DNA of 64,000 bases, taken from the NCBI RefSeq assembly GCF_003002825.1, contig NZ_PVTE01000024.1, forward strand, positions 29,461-93,460, given 5' to 3'. This document shows positions 38,219 to 47,500 of the stretch, piece by piece (position 1 is the first letter of the stretch; every line of letters begins with the position of its first letter). A model generated the notes under the pieces. The model was not told where the DNA came from. It made no database searches and saw nothing but the letters and a program-made list of their open reading frames with translations. The position numbers and the translations under genes are program-made. Source of the stretch: Spirosoma oryzae. GTDB lineage: Bacteria; Bacteroidota; Bacteroidia; Cytophagales; Spirosomataceae.

Positions 38219-40069
38219 TTATCGTTTCTCTTCAATAATCAGGGCCTGCCCACCTTTTGCTTTCAGACTGACCGGAAACGAATCGCCAGCCCCAATATCG
38301 GCCATCCGCTTCTGAATGCTACCCGCCCCGTCGTCTTCATAAATCGTTGCCTGATAGCGCTTACCGGATGCCAGAAACGAAAGCGGTAGGTTACCAGACC
38401 AGTCGGCCAGGCCCGCTGCCGAACCAACGTACCAGACGTTGCCCTGCCGACGCGCCACGCTGATAAATTGGCCGGGTTCGCCCGCCAGGTAATGGCTTTC
38501 ATTCCAGACCGTTGGCACCCGTTTGAAGAATTCAATCTCCCCTTCGTCATTGTAATCGGTTGGGTTGCCGTACCAGAAAATAGCCTGTAAGGGGCTGAAA
38601 TACACCACCGACAGGGCCAGTTGCTGCCCTTTGCTCACCTGCAATTTGCTTTTGTAAAGGTTGTCCGTGAAGTACCGGTTCGTGTTGGGATAGCAGAAGG
38701 TATAATCAGCCGCACCCGCCAGAAAACGGGTAAAGGGCAACACCGTATTGTGAAAGGCGTCGGGGTTGTTTTCGTTGCCCCGAATCCCTTCCTGCGTCAG
38801 CAGGTTGGGGTATGTCCGGCTCAGGCCCGTCGGTTTGTAATTGTCGTGAATATCCAGGATAAAGCCGTAGTCGTAGGCCTTTTTGATAGCGCTAGGTAGC
38901 CAGCTTATCCCTTCCTGCGTTAGCCCATCCACAAAGCCAAACTTTAGTCCCGCGACGCCCCACTTTTTGTACAGGGGCAGTATCTCATCCAGCCGGGTTC
39001 GTAGGGCCACCCGGTTGACGTACAGAATCACGCCCACATTTTTTGACTTTCCGTAGGCAATTACTTTCGGCATATCGATGGCCGGAATCACCTGCGTAGG
39101 GTCGGAGATAGTCTTAAACTCTGCCCCGTACCAGCCTGCGTCGAACAGAACGTATTGAAGCCCATGACTGGCCGCAAAGTCGATGCAGTTGAGCCCGCCC
39201 TGCGTCGTCAGCGATGAGCGAATCAGTTTGCCCGGCTTGATCCAGTCTGGTATTGGCTCGGCAGACGGTGAGCAAAGCCGCAAGAACAGGTCACTGAACG
39301 CGTGCAACCCGATGGCCGACGTAGCGACGCTGACGGTTCGCCAGGGGGTTTGACAAGCACCTTCCACTCGAACGGAGTCTTTACGAAAAGCAACCGCCAG
39401 CGTGGTCGGTGTCGTGCCTTTGGCCAGTACGGCTTTGGTGTAGCTGGTGTTATCGGCTTCACCAATCGAGAGAAAAAGCGTACCGTTGGTAAGCGTAGCC
39501 GGGAAGTCGCAAGTTTTTTGCAGGTCCGAGACGGTGGTCGGGGTGAAGACGGATTCTTCGTTGTACTGGTAAATCGTGAACGCGCCGGGCAGGGAGAACG
39601 TCGTATGCTCCTGCCGAATCAACCCCGTATTGGTGCTTGTCTGTTTCGGCAACACGTAACGAAACGCCACGCTACCATCGAATACCCGGGCAACAAGTTG
39701 GTACGTCACCGACCCGGATACACAATCGAGCGTCAGTTCATTGTAATGGTTGTGGATGACATCGGTTTCACCCAGCCGCCACGCAAACGATTCGGTATGT
39801 TGGCTGGTACGCTGCTTCTTGACCACGGTAGTTTGCCCGACAGCCACCCCATTTAGTTCAAATCCAAGCGCTGACCAGTTCAGCACTGGTTCGTTCGCGA
39901 GCCACACTCGGTAAGCCAGGGCTTTATGTTCGTTAACGGTAATCTCTATACGCGTATTCTTATTTGGAGAGACAGCCTGATAGATCGCTGATTTGGAAGT
40001 AGCTATACTAGGCAACGACATAAACCACAGACTAATCAACACGCGAAATACGAAAAAATGGTTGAGCAT
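38219..40069 (-). CDS. Glycoside hydrolase family 97, copy 2
   Basis: 616 residues, exported. It is collinear with the first GH97 product: HNHYNELTLDCVSGSVTYQL in the N-domain, CIDFAASHGLQYVLFDAGWYG, AYGKSKNVGVILYVNRVALR, GLKFGFVDGLTQEG, ILDIHDNYKPTGLSRTYPN and EGIRGNENNPDAFHNT. Compared with copy 1, HDEYRP becomes HDNYKP and GFVEVG becomes GFVDG. The catalytic acids thus differ between the copies, which suggests different linkage or mechanism; GH97 contains both inverting and retaining groups. It starts the GH97-GH28 transcript, divergent from the AraC gene. Confidence 0.88.
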   Translation of the reverse strand: MLNHFFVFRVLISLWFMSLPSIATSKSAIYQAVSPNKNTRIEITVNEHKALAYRVWLANEPVLNWSALGFELNGVAVGQTTVVKKQRTSQHTESFAWRLGETDVIHNHYNELTLDCVSGSVTYQLVARVFDGSVAFRYVLPKQTSTNTGLIRQEHTTFSLPGAFTIYQYNEESVFTPTTVSDLQKTCDFPATLTNGTLFLSIGEADNTSYTKAVLAKGTTPTTLAVAFRKDSVRVEGACQTPWRTVSVATSAIGLHAFSDLFLRLCSPSAEPIPDWIKPGKLIRSSLTTQGGLNCIDFAASHGLQYVLFDAGWYGAEFKTISDPTQVIPAIDMPKVIAYGKSKNVGVILYVNRVALRTRLDEILPLYKKWGVAGLKFGFVDGLTQEGISWLPSAIKKAYDYGFILDIHDNYKPTGLSRTYPNLLTQEGIRGNENNPDAFHNTVLPFTRFLAGAADYTFCYPNTNRYFTDNLYKSKLQVSKGQQLALSVVYFSPLQAIFWYGNPTDYNDEGEIEFFKRVPTVWNESHYLAGEPGQFISVARRQGNVWYVGSAAGLADWSGNLPLSFLASGKRYQATIYEDDGAGSIQKRMADIGAGDSFPVSLKAKGGQALIIEEKR

Positions 40070-40365
40070 ACTTTTTCCAGTTGTTGACGATTGTCTTATC
40101 CGGGATCATCCGAAACCGAATAAGACGATCTTTACCATGAAATAGATGTAATTGATCAAGGTATACCCTCTATCCGTACAGAACACAGCATATATACCTG
40201 TTGCCATTTCCAGAACGATTGATTCAACAGACCAATCACCAAACAGTCAGTGATTCGAAACCATGAATCGTTCAGCAGGTAGAGACCCGGTATGTGGCTT
40301 ATACAATGCCTTATCTTTAGTTATCTATAGCCACCTGATCCGGTTCTTAGCTACGATTAATACCA
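40070..40365. other. Divergent control region, GH97 copy 2 / AraC
   Basis: 296 bp between divergent starts, with no gene. GAACGATT (40213-40220) and AATCGTTC (40266-40273) form an 8-bp inverted pair 45 bp apart, a possible AraC site arrangement. Promoters for both directions must lie here. Confidence 0.4.
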
Positions 40366-41226
40366 ATGATTGCCTTCAATTTTCTCAAAAATAAATACGG
40401 GAAAGAGTTGCTCATAGACTGCTTTCGACTGTCCGAAATCGAGGGACGTAGTCTAGCGCTCAACGAGATGCACATCACTACGTTCTACGAGATTTTCCTG
40501 TTTCTGGAAGGGAATGGTTCGGTACTTCTCGAAGGTCAGCTGCTAACCTTCGAGGCACCAGTTGTACTGCTGCTGCCACCGGCCCAGCCTAGACAATGGC
40601 GCATGACTACAACGCCGGATTGTCTGGTCGTCATTTTTGAGGGAGCGTTTATCGAGACTTTTCTGAGCGACAGCCTTTTCCTGCACCGGCTTTATTACTT
40701 CGGTCAGCACGATGCGTCTCCGCTGCTGCCACTGCCCTCAGAAGTCATGCCCGACTTCAATACGCTATGGCATAATTTGAAGGCTGAAATCACGCTCCCG
40801 TCTTTCGACAGCCAGCAGTTGCTCAGGGCCTATCTGTATCAATTGCTTATTCTGTTGAACCGGGCGTACGCAAAGCATTACCAGCTTACCGGAAATCTGT
40901 ACCGAAATACCGGTATTCTGCAATTCAAGCGTTTATTGAGCCAGTACATCCGGGAAAAGAATACGGTAAAAGAATACGCTCAATTGCTTCAACTCAACCG
41001 GAACCGACTGAATCAACTCTGCCAGGAAGCTTTCGGCAAAGATGCGCAAACGATCATTCGTCAGGAGCTGGTGCAATCCTGCAAGAATGACTTGTTGGGC
41101 AGTTCGCAAACGATTGCAGAGATCAGCCACGCCCATAATTTTTCGGCCCCGTCTAACTTTATCCGCTTCTTTAAATCGCTGACCGGCATATCTCCAGCGG
41201 TTTACCGGGCAACCTATGCAGATTGA
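40366..41226 (+). CDS. AraC-family transcriptional regulator
   Basis: 286 residues. The N-terminal half is a cupin-like sensor (FYEIFLFLEGNGSVLLEGQ, FEAPVVLLLPPAQPRQW). The C-terminal 100 residues hold the two AraC helix-turn-helices: VKEYAQLLQLNRNRLNQLC and TIAEISHAHNFSAPSNFIRF, followed by FKSLTGISPAVYRA. It is the only regulator on the plus strand inside the carbohydrate region. It lies divergent to GH97 copy 2 and 79 bp upstream of an MBL-fold gene. Control of the MBL gene is the simplest reading; control of the GH97-GH28 unit is also possible. Confidence 0.9.
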   Translation: MIAFNFLKNKYGKELLIDCFRLSEIEGRSLALNEMHITTFYEIFLFLEGNGSVLLEGQLLTFEAPVVLLLPPAQPRQWRMTTTPDCLVVIFEGAFIETFLSDSLFLHRLYYFGQHDASPLLPLPSEVMPDFNTLWHNLKAEITLPSFDSQQLLRAYLYQLLILLNRAYAKHYQLTGNLYRNTGILQFKRLLSQYIREKNTVKEYAQLLQLNRNRLNQLCQEAFGKDAQTIIRQELVQSCKNDLLGSSQTIAEISHAHNFSAPSNFIRFFKSLTGISPAVYRATYAD

Positions 41227-41305
41227 TAATACCTGAAGCCGATTGATAATTCCAGCGGTAGGCGTGTGGGTACTTTTGCATCGTACAAATTCAACTGCAA
41301 TCAGT

Positions 41306-42124
41306 ATGACAACGAACACGCAATTGCCCCATGCGACCTCGTACCTGGTCAAAGACACGGGGCGGGTAAAAGTACATACATTGGTATCGCCAGCCCCTAT
41401 GTTTGCTAATGCCACGCATATCATCGAGCTTCCCAATGAGTTGATTCTGGTGGACGGCCAGTTTTTTGCTCAGTACGGCCAGGAATTTCGGGATCTGGCC
41501 GACAGTCTGCAAAAACCCATCAGCCGCTTTTATGTTACGCATGACCATCCGGACCATTTCCTGGGCATGGGCGATGCCTTCGCTGACGTGCCGGTCTATG
41601 CACTGCCCGAAATCAAAGAATCCCTCGCCACCGTTGGTCCACACGAACTGGAAGAAAAACAGCACCAAATGGGTAGCCTGATTGCCAACCGCCTTTCCCT
41701 GCCAACCGAAGTTGTGGAGCCGGGTGAGGAAACAATCGGTGGGGCACGCTTTCTGTTTGAGCGCGTACTAGATACCGAATCGCCGGTAGCGCTGGTTATC
41801 AAACTGCCTGAATTGGGTATCGTAATTGCCCAGGATATTCTTTACCACGACGCACACGCTTTTATCACGGGCCCGGTAACTGGCTGGAAAAAAGCGTTGC
41901 AGGCCCTACGCGACGACGATGATTATGATCTCATTCTGCCCGGTCATGGTAAACCCGCCGGGAAATCAGATATAGACAGGGCCATGGATTACCTGGATAA
42001 AGCCACTGAACTGCTGGCTCAGGCCGATGGTCCGGTAGCCTATAAACAAGCATTGCTCACGGTGTATCCTGATTACGCGGCCGACAAGCTCATCGATATT
42101 TACTGCCGTATCCTCTTTCGGTAG
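41306..42124 (+). CDS. MBL-fold metallo-hydrolase
   Basis: About 272 residues from MTTNTQLPHA (ATG at 41306); the upstream in-frame Met at 41243 would add 21 residues without homology. The metal-binding motif is THDHPDHF near residue 85. Later ligands are the Asp in IVIAQDILYHDAHAF and the His in LILPGHGKPAG. No signal peptide is evident, so it is probably cytoplasmic. This group includes hydrolases of thioesters, lactones and phosphonates; no substrate can be assigned. A strong hairpin terminator follows 13 bp after the stop, and the AraC gene precedes it. Confidence 0.88.
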   Translation: MTTNTQLPHATSYLVKDTGRVKVHTLVSPAPMFANATHIIELPNELILVDGQFFAQYGQEFRDLADSLQKPISRFYVTHDHPDHFLGMGDAFADVPVYALPEIKESLATVGPHELEEKQHQMGSLIANRLSLPTEVVEPGEETIGGARFLFERVLDTESPVALVIKLPELGIVIAQDILYHDAHAFITGPVTGWKKALQALRDDDDYDLILPGHGKPAGKSDIDRAMDYLDKATELLAQADGPVAYKQALLTVYPDYAADKLIDIYCRILFR

Positions 42125-42137
42125 TTGGGTTCTGCTT

Positions 42138-42193
42138 GGCGAACTTATTCATTTACTGGCTTTCACCAAGCAAATGAATAAGTTCGCCTTTTT
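42138..42193 (+). terminator. Intrinsic terminator of the MBL-fold gene
   Basis: GGCGAACTTATTCATTT (42138-42154) pairs exactly with 42172-42188, a 17-bp stem, followed by a T5 run. It ends the AraC-MBL transcript. Confidence 0.88.
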
Positions 42194-42387
42194 AGGAAAA
42201 CGGAGCTGAGGGCACTACTTTTGGGTCATTGATAATACCGCAAACGTGCACGCTGGTTGGGCGCAGAAACCGGATGCGTTTGGGGTCTTGAAGCGGCAAG
42301 TTCGGCCAACGAGATGAACGATAGACCAATCAGGCAGCAATGGAATACGGACCTGTGATGCGCAATTTTCGGGGCAGTCAGAACAGC

Positions 42388-44361
42388 TTATTTCAGATCC
42401 CAGTACACTACATAGCGCTGCCGGTGTAGGTTATAGTACGGTCTCAACTCAACAGGTTGTTTACTCAGCCCGGCTGTGGTTCGGAACGTCAGTGGTAAGC
42501 CGGCAACGGGTTTCACCCAATCCGTCACCGGCTTACCACCCGTATCGATGGTGTGGCCGATTGAATCAGGAATGGTGTAATCGTATCCGTAGTACTGGTA
42601 GGGGTCGGCAGGATCATGAAAGGGGGCTGTTCCTTTCAGGTTTGCCGTTCCCAGTTCTCCCGCCAGCACAACCGGCCCATAGGCCACAGCCGCCACGTTA
42701 GGGTCGTCGTTGGCAGGTACCAACCGAAGTGTCATAGGATAGGTAAGCTCGATCTTGTCGCCAGTCTTCCAGGTGCGATCAACAGTGATGTAGCTACCGG
42801 GCGATTGCTTAACGGCAATTACTTTTCCGTTCACTTTCAGCGTGACGCCAGCCTTAGCCCAGCCCGGATACCGTAAATACATCGGCATCAGTATCGGTGC
42901 TTTGGTTTGGACGGTAAAGCGAGTGGTTGTCTCTTCGGGGTAGGCCGTTTCCTGCACGAGGGTAAGGCCTTTCTCCCGCCAGTTCAGCTCCGAGGGGATA
43001 AACAGATTGACGTAAATACCTTTGTCGTCGTGGTAGTAGATCGCTTCGCCGTATTTTGACTGGCTTTCAAACCCCGACCCCACGCAGCACCAGAACGATT
43101 GATCGGGCGTGCTATAGAGTCGATACGCCCCCGCTTTCATGGGTGTAAAGTAGCAGACCATACCCGATTCCGGGTCCTGCTGTCCCAGAATATGATTATA
43201 CAAGGCCTGTTCGTAATAATCGGCGTACGTCTCATCGGCCGACCAGGTAAACAGGTGCCGGGTCAGTTTGAGCATATTGTAGGTATTACAGGTTTCGCCC
43301 GTATTACCCGTCAGGTGTTTGGCGATTTTGTCCGGTTCAAAAAAATGCTCCTTATCGCTGTTGCCCCCGTGCGCGTAGGTGTGATGCTGCACGACCGTAT
43401 TCCAGAAAAACAGGGCGGCTGTTTTGGCTTTTTCGTTACCCGTCAGCTCATAATCCCGCGCTTCGCCCACTAGTTTCGGAATAAACGTATTGGCGTGGGC
43501 CTTGTTGAGGTTATCCTGCCCATTCTCCAGCGGTTCCAGCGCTGCTTTGTGGTAGAAGAATTGGGCCAGTTTCAGGTGATCAGGATTTCCCGTTAAGGCA
43601 TACAGGTTGAAAAAAGCGTCGTTCATGCCACCAAATTCGTTTCGTAGCATTTTCTGACGTTGCTCGGTTGTCAGCGGAGACAATTTATGGCTCGCCCACG
43701 CGGCCATTTTAGTAGCAATGTCCAGTGCCTGCTGATTACCGGCGTAGGTATACTGATCAGTCAAACCGGCGAAGAGTTTATGAAGGGTATACCAGGGTGC
43801 CCAAACGGCCGTTCCGGCAATGTTTCGGTCGATATAGTGCTGTGGATACGCACTTAGGTAGCCATCCTGGTTCAGTTCGCGCTGCACATCAGCCAACGCT
43901 GTTATCAGACTGTCGCCTTTTTCTCGAAATGCTTCGTTGTTCGTAGATGCGTATTGCAGGGCCAGGCCCGACAATAAATGCCCGATGCTGTGGCCGCGCA
44001 GTTCCATGTCCAGCCCTTCCCAGCCGCCCAGAGGTTTGGGCATTTTGGTCGGACTTCCTGGTTTAGGCGTATTCATACCCGCATTGACTCGAAAGCTGTG
44101 CATCAGGCGCTCAACAGGTAGCGAAAGCAGCCACTTGCCTTCACGTTCCATATTATCCCGAAACAAGCCGTGAGTGATCCGAACAGCCTGAAGATCGAAG
44201 CTTTTTGCTTTTACGGGTACGCTAACAGGCACCTTCATTTTATTGGCCGCCAGACCAGGGTATTGCGCCAGCCCCAGCACCGATTGGCTAACCAGACTGA
44301 ACGTAAGAATACCTCGTGATAGGCCGGATGTTGAAATTATGTTGAGCTTGCTGCGTGTCAT
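42388..44361 (-). CDS. Glycoside hydrolase family 127, beta-L-arabinofuranosidase type
   Basis: About 657 residues from MTRSKLN (ATG ending at 44361), exported. An alpha/alpha barrel starts near 60 with VRITHGLFRDNMEREGKW and contains HSIGHLLSGLALQYA and WYTLHKLFAGLTDQY. The zinc/cysteine centre is clear: GETCNTYNMLKL supplies Glu and Cys, and FWCCVGSGFESQSKYGE supplies the two adjacent Cys, one of them the nucleophile in characterised HypBA1-type enzymes. It would release L-arabinofuranose from side chains of arabinan, arabinogalactan or extensin. It follows the 1887-residue gene on the same strand, past a bidirectional hairpin. Confidence 0.9.
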   Translation of the reverse strand: MTRSKLNIISTSGLSRGILTFSLVSQSVLGLAQYPGLAANKMKVPVSVPVKAKSFDLQAVRITHGLFRDNMEREGKWLLSLPVERLMHSFRVNAGMNTPKPGSPTKMPKPLGGWEGLDMELRGHSIGHLLSGLALQYASTNNEAFREKGDSLITALADVQRELNQDGYLSAYPQHYIDRNIAGTAVWAPWYTLHKLFAGLTDQYTYAGNQQALDIATKMAAWASHKLSPLTTEQRQKMLRNEFGGMNDAFFNLYALTGNPDHLKLAQFFYHKAALEPLENGQDNLNKAHANTFIPKLVGEARDYELTGNEKAKTAALFFWNTVVQHHTYAHGGNSDKEHFFEPDKIAKHLTGNTGETCNTYNMLKLTRHLFTWSADETYADYYEQALYNHILGQQDPESGMVCYFTPMKAGAYRLYSTPDQSFWCCVGSGFESQSKYGEAIYYHDDKGIYVNLFIPSELNWREKGLTLVQETAYPEETTTRFTVQTKAPILMPMYLRYPGWAKAGVTLKVNGKVIAVKQSPGSYITVDRTWKTGDKIELTYPMTLRLVPANDDPNVAAVAYGPVVLAGELGTANLKGTAPFHDPADPYQYYGYDYTIPDSIGHTIDTGGKPVTDWVKPVAGLPLTFRTTAGLSKQPVELRPYYNLHRQRYVVYWDLK

Positions 44362-44469
44362 TGAGGTAAGCAACCTAGTTAATGGTATCTACTTTGAAAT
44401 AGACGATGCTAGGGCACGCATACCCTTTTTGATCTATGTAGAAGAATGGGGCCTGGTCGATACACGTTT

Positions 44470-44509
44470 AAAAACGTAGAGGAAGCCCAAAGGCTTCCTC
44501 TACGTTTTT
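44470..44509. terminator. Bidirectional intrinsic terminator
   Basis: Arms of 18 bp (44470-44487 and 44492-44509) are exact complements around CAAA, with A- and T-runs on the outer sides. On the minus strand it lies 37 bp after the stop of the 1887-residue gene, separating it from GH127. Confidence 0.88.
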
Positions 44510-44546
44510 TCAGATAACCAGAAATCAGGTTATAGCACAATTCGCA

Positions 44547-47500
44547 TTAAGGCTTAATCAACTTGATCGTTGTACGTTCGGTATCAGCGGTTGCCCGAAG
44601 CAAGTATACACCCGCCTGACGGCTCATCGGAATAATCTGTTGCTGCCCCGAGGTAACTGACTCGATCTGCTGCTCAAAAAGCGGTTTGCCACTCAGGTCC
44701 GTCAGCGTCAATCTGATGGGTTGGCCATAAGCTCCCCGAATTTCAACCGTAACCTGATCGCCCGTGACTGGATTACCCAGCGCGGTCAGTGTAAGCGGGT
44801 TGTCGGTATGAGTTGCTACCCGGCCTGCACCGGAGCAGACCGACTGCCAGCTATAGGCGTAGGTGGCACTGACGTCCGACTGGATGGCTTTCAGGTTGAT
44901 GACCGGGTTATCCGTGTAGAGTCGCAGGCTGACGGGCTGCGCGGAAACGCTGGTCGTGGGCAGGATTTCGTTGACAACCTGGAAGGTGATGGGCTGGCCA
45001 TTGACACCGCTGTACTGAGGGGTGAAAGTCAGCCGACGCTCAGTGGTATTAACAACCTGGCAGCTGGCATTGGTCACGCCCACGATGGCAAAACTGCCAC
45101 CCGACACCTGACTGACCGTCAGTGTAAAGACACTCGAGGTACTCAACCCTTTGCCGTCACTTGCCGTTACGGTCACTGAATAAACGCCTTGCACCGTTGG
45201 CGTACCACTGATCACGTTTGCACTCAACGACAAGGTTACCGGCAGGCCCGTAGCGGTCAACGTAAGCGGATCGCCATCGGGGTCGGTGAAGGTGTTGGCC
45301 GGGATGCTATAGCTGAACGAACTACCCAGCGTAGCCAACAGGCTCGGGATGGGCGTAACCAGGCTCGGGGACAGATTGGCCGGCACGCTCGTCGGCTGAC
45401 ACACAGACAGCCAATTGTAGGTGTAGGTTGCAGTAACGCCCGACTGGATGGCCTTCAGCGTAATGACCGGGTTGTCCGTGTAAAGCCGTAAGCTAACCGG
45501 CTGCGCCGATACACTGGTTGCGGGCAGGATTTCGTTGACAACCTGGAAGGTGATCGGCTGACCGTTACTACCGTTGTACTGGGGGGTAAAGGTGAGTCGG
45601 CGCTCGGCGGCACCAACAAACTGGCAACTCGCCCCCGTAACGCCCGCAATGGCGAATATACCACTCGATGCGGGTTCGACCGTCAGCGTGAAGATACTTG
45701 ACGCACTCAATCCTTTACCATCACCCGCCGTTACGGTTACCGAGTAAACGCCGGGTGCCGTTGGCGTACCGCTGATCACGTTTGTGGTCAACGACAAGGT
45801 TGCCGGCAGGCCCGTAGCGGTCAACGTAAGCGGGTCGCCGTCGGGGTCGGTGAAGGTGCTGGCCGGGATGCTAAAGCTGAACGAACTACCCAGCGTAGCC
45901 AACAGGCTCGGGATGGGCGTAACCAGGCTCGGGGACAGATTGGCCGGCACGCTCGTCGGCTGACACACAGACAGCCAGTTGTAGGCGTAGGTGGCACTGA
46001 CGTCCGACTGGATGGCCTTCAGGTTGATGACCGGGTTATCCGTGTAGAGTAGCAGGCTGACGGGCTGCGCGGAAACGCTGGTCGTGGGCAGGATCTCGTT
46101 GACAACCTGGAAGGTGATGGGCTGGCCATTGACACCGCTGTACTGAGGGGTGAAAGTCAGCCGACGCTCAGTGGCATTAACAACCTGGCAGCTGGCATTG
46201 GCCACGCCCACGATGGCAAAACTGCCACCCGATACCTGACTGACCGTTAGCGTAAAGCTACCGGTCACGAAGAGTGAGCCAGGATCTGTCGCCTTGATGG
46301 TAACCGTATAAGGAGAGTCCGTTGTGCTAACTGGCGTCCCAGAAATGGTGGAGCCGTTCATTGACAAGCCAGCTGGTAAGCCCGAAGCCGAATAGGTTAG
46401 CAGATCGCCATCGGGGTCCGTAAACGTTCCGGCAGGAAGCGTATACGTAAAGGCCGAACCAACAGTTGCGCTCTGGCCGGTCAGCAGCCCATTATAGATT
46501 GGTTGCCGGTTAACCGCCTGAGCACGGGCATCAATCGTTACAGACGTCGATACCTGTTTGCCCGTCGGGTCTTTAGCGGTGAATAGTAAAACCGTTGTTC
46601 CTGTCAATGTGGGCGTCCAGGATAAGACTGTCGATACAGGGTTACCCGTTGCTGGCAGTGCGGGCGTCGTAGTAGCGCCACTGGGCACACCCGTCGCAGC
46701 AAGTGTAAGCGTTTCAGGATCGCTATCGATCGCCTTGACTGAAATAGAAACCGGCACTCCTACCGTAGCAATGATTGTCGATCCGTCGGCCGGAGTTGCA
46801 TTGCTGGCATAAATAAACACCGGTGAATTTGGTACAGATCCCACGGTAAGCGATTGGGCAACCGACGTAGCGGCATCGTATGTAGCGTCACCAGCCTGCG
46901 ATGCCGTGATGATTGTTGAGCCCGGTCCCACAATATGGATGTTGCCGCTGACAATCGTAGCGACTGCCGCGTTCGAGCTGGTATAGCTTACCGACAGACC
47001 TGAACTGGTTGTAGCACCCGGATTAAAGTCAGCATCGCCCACCGTCTTGGCGGGCAGCGCGTTGAAGGTGATCGTCTGCGACTGTGTCGAGGCTACCAGC
47101 GCGACGTCGTTACCTGTTCCGCCCAGATAGGTGATCCGAAAACGGAGCGCACCTACGGTTACAGCACTACCTTCAGCTAGTCCGGCAAAGGTTCCCGTCA
47201 CAGCGTTACTCGACGTATTATCGATAATAACGTAGCTGGTTCCGGCGGGTAGGCTGGTTGCATTTCCGAGATCCGTGACAACCAGGTTCGCATTAGTGAG
47301 CGACACGCCATTGGCCACAATTTTGTCGGCGGTGCTGGCGCTACTGTTTAACTCCAACTGGTAGGTTGCGCCATCGGTCAGGCTCAAGGCCGACGTGGTC
47401 GTGAACGTACCTACCGAGTTACCGGGAGCGACCAGTCCATTTGTACCGATCGTTACCAGGCCACTGGTGCTACCCGTTCCAGCTAGTGTACCGCCGGTTA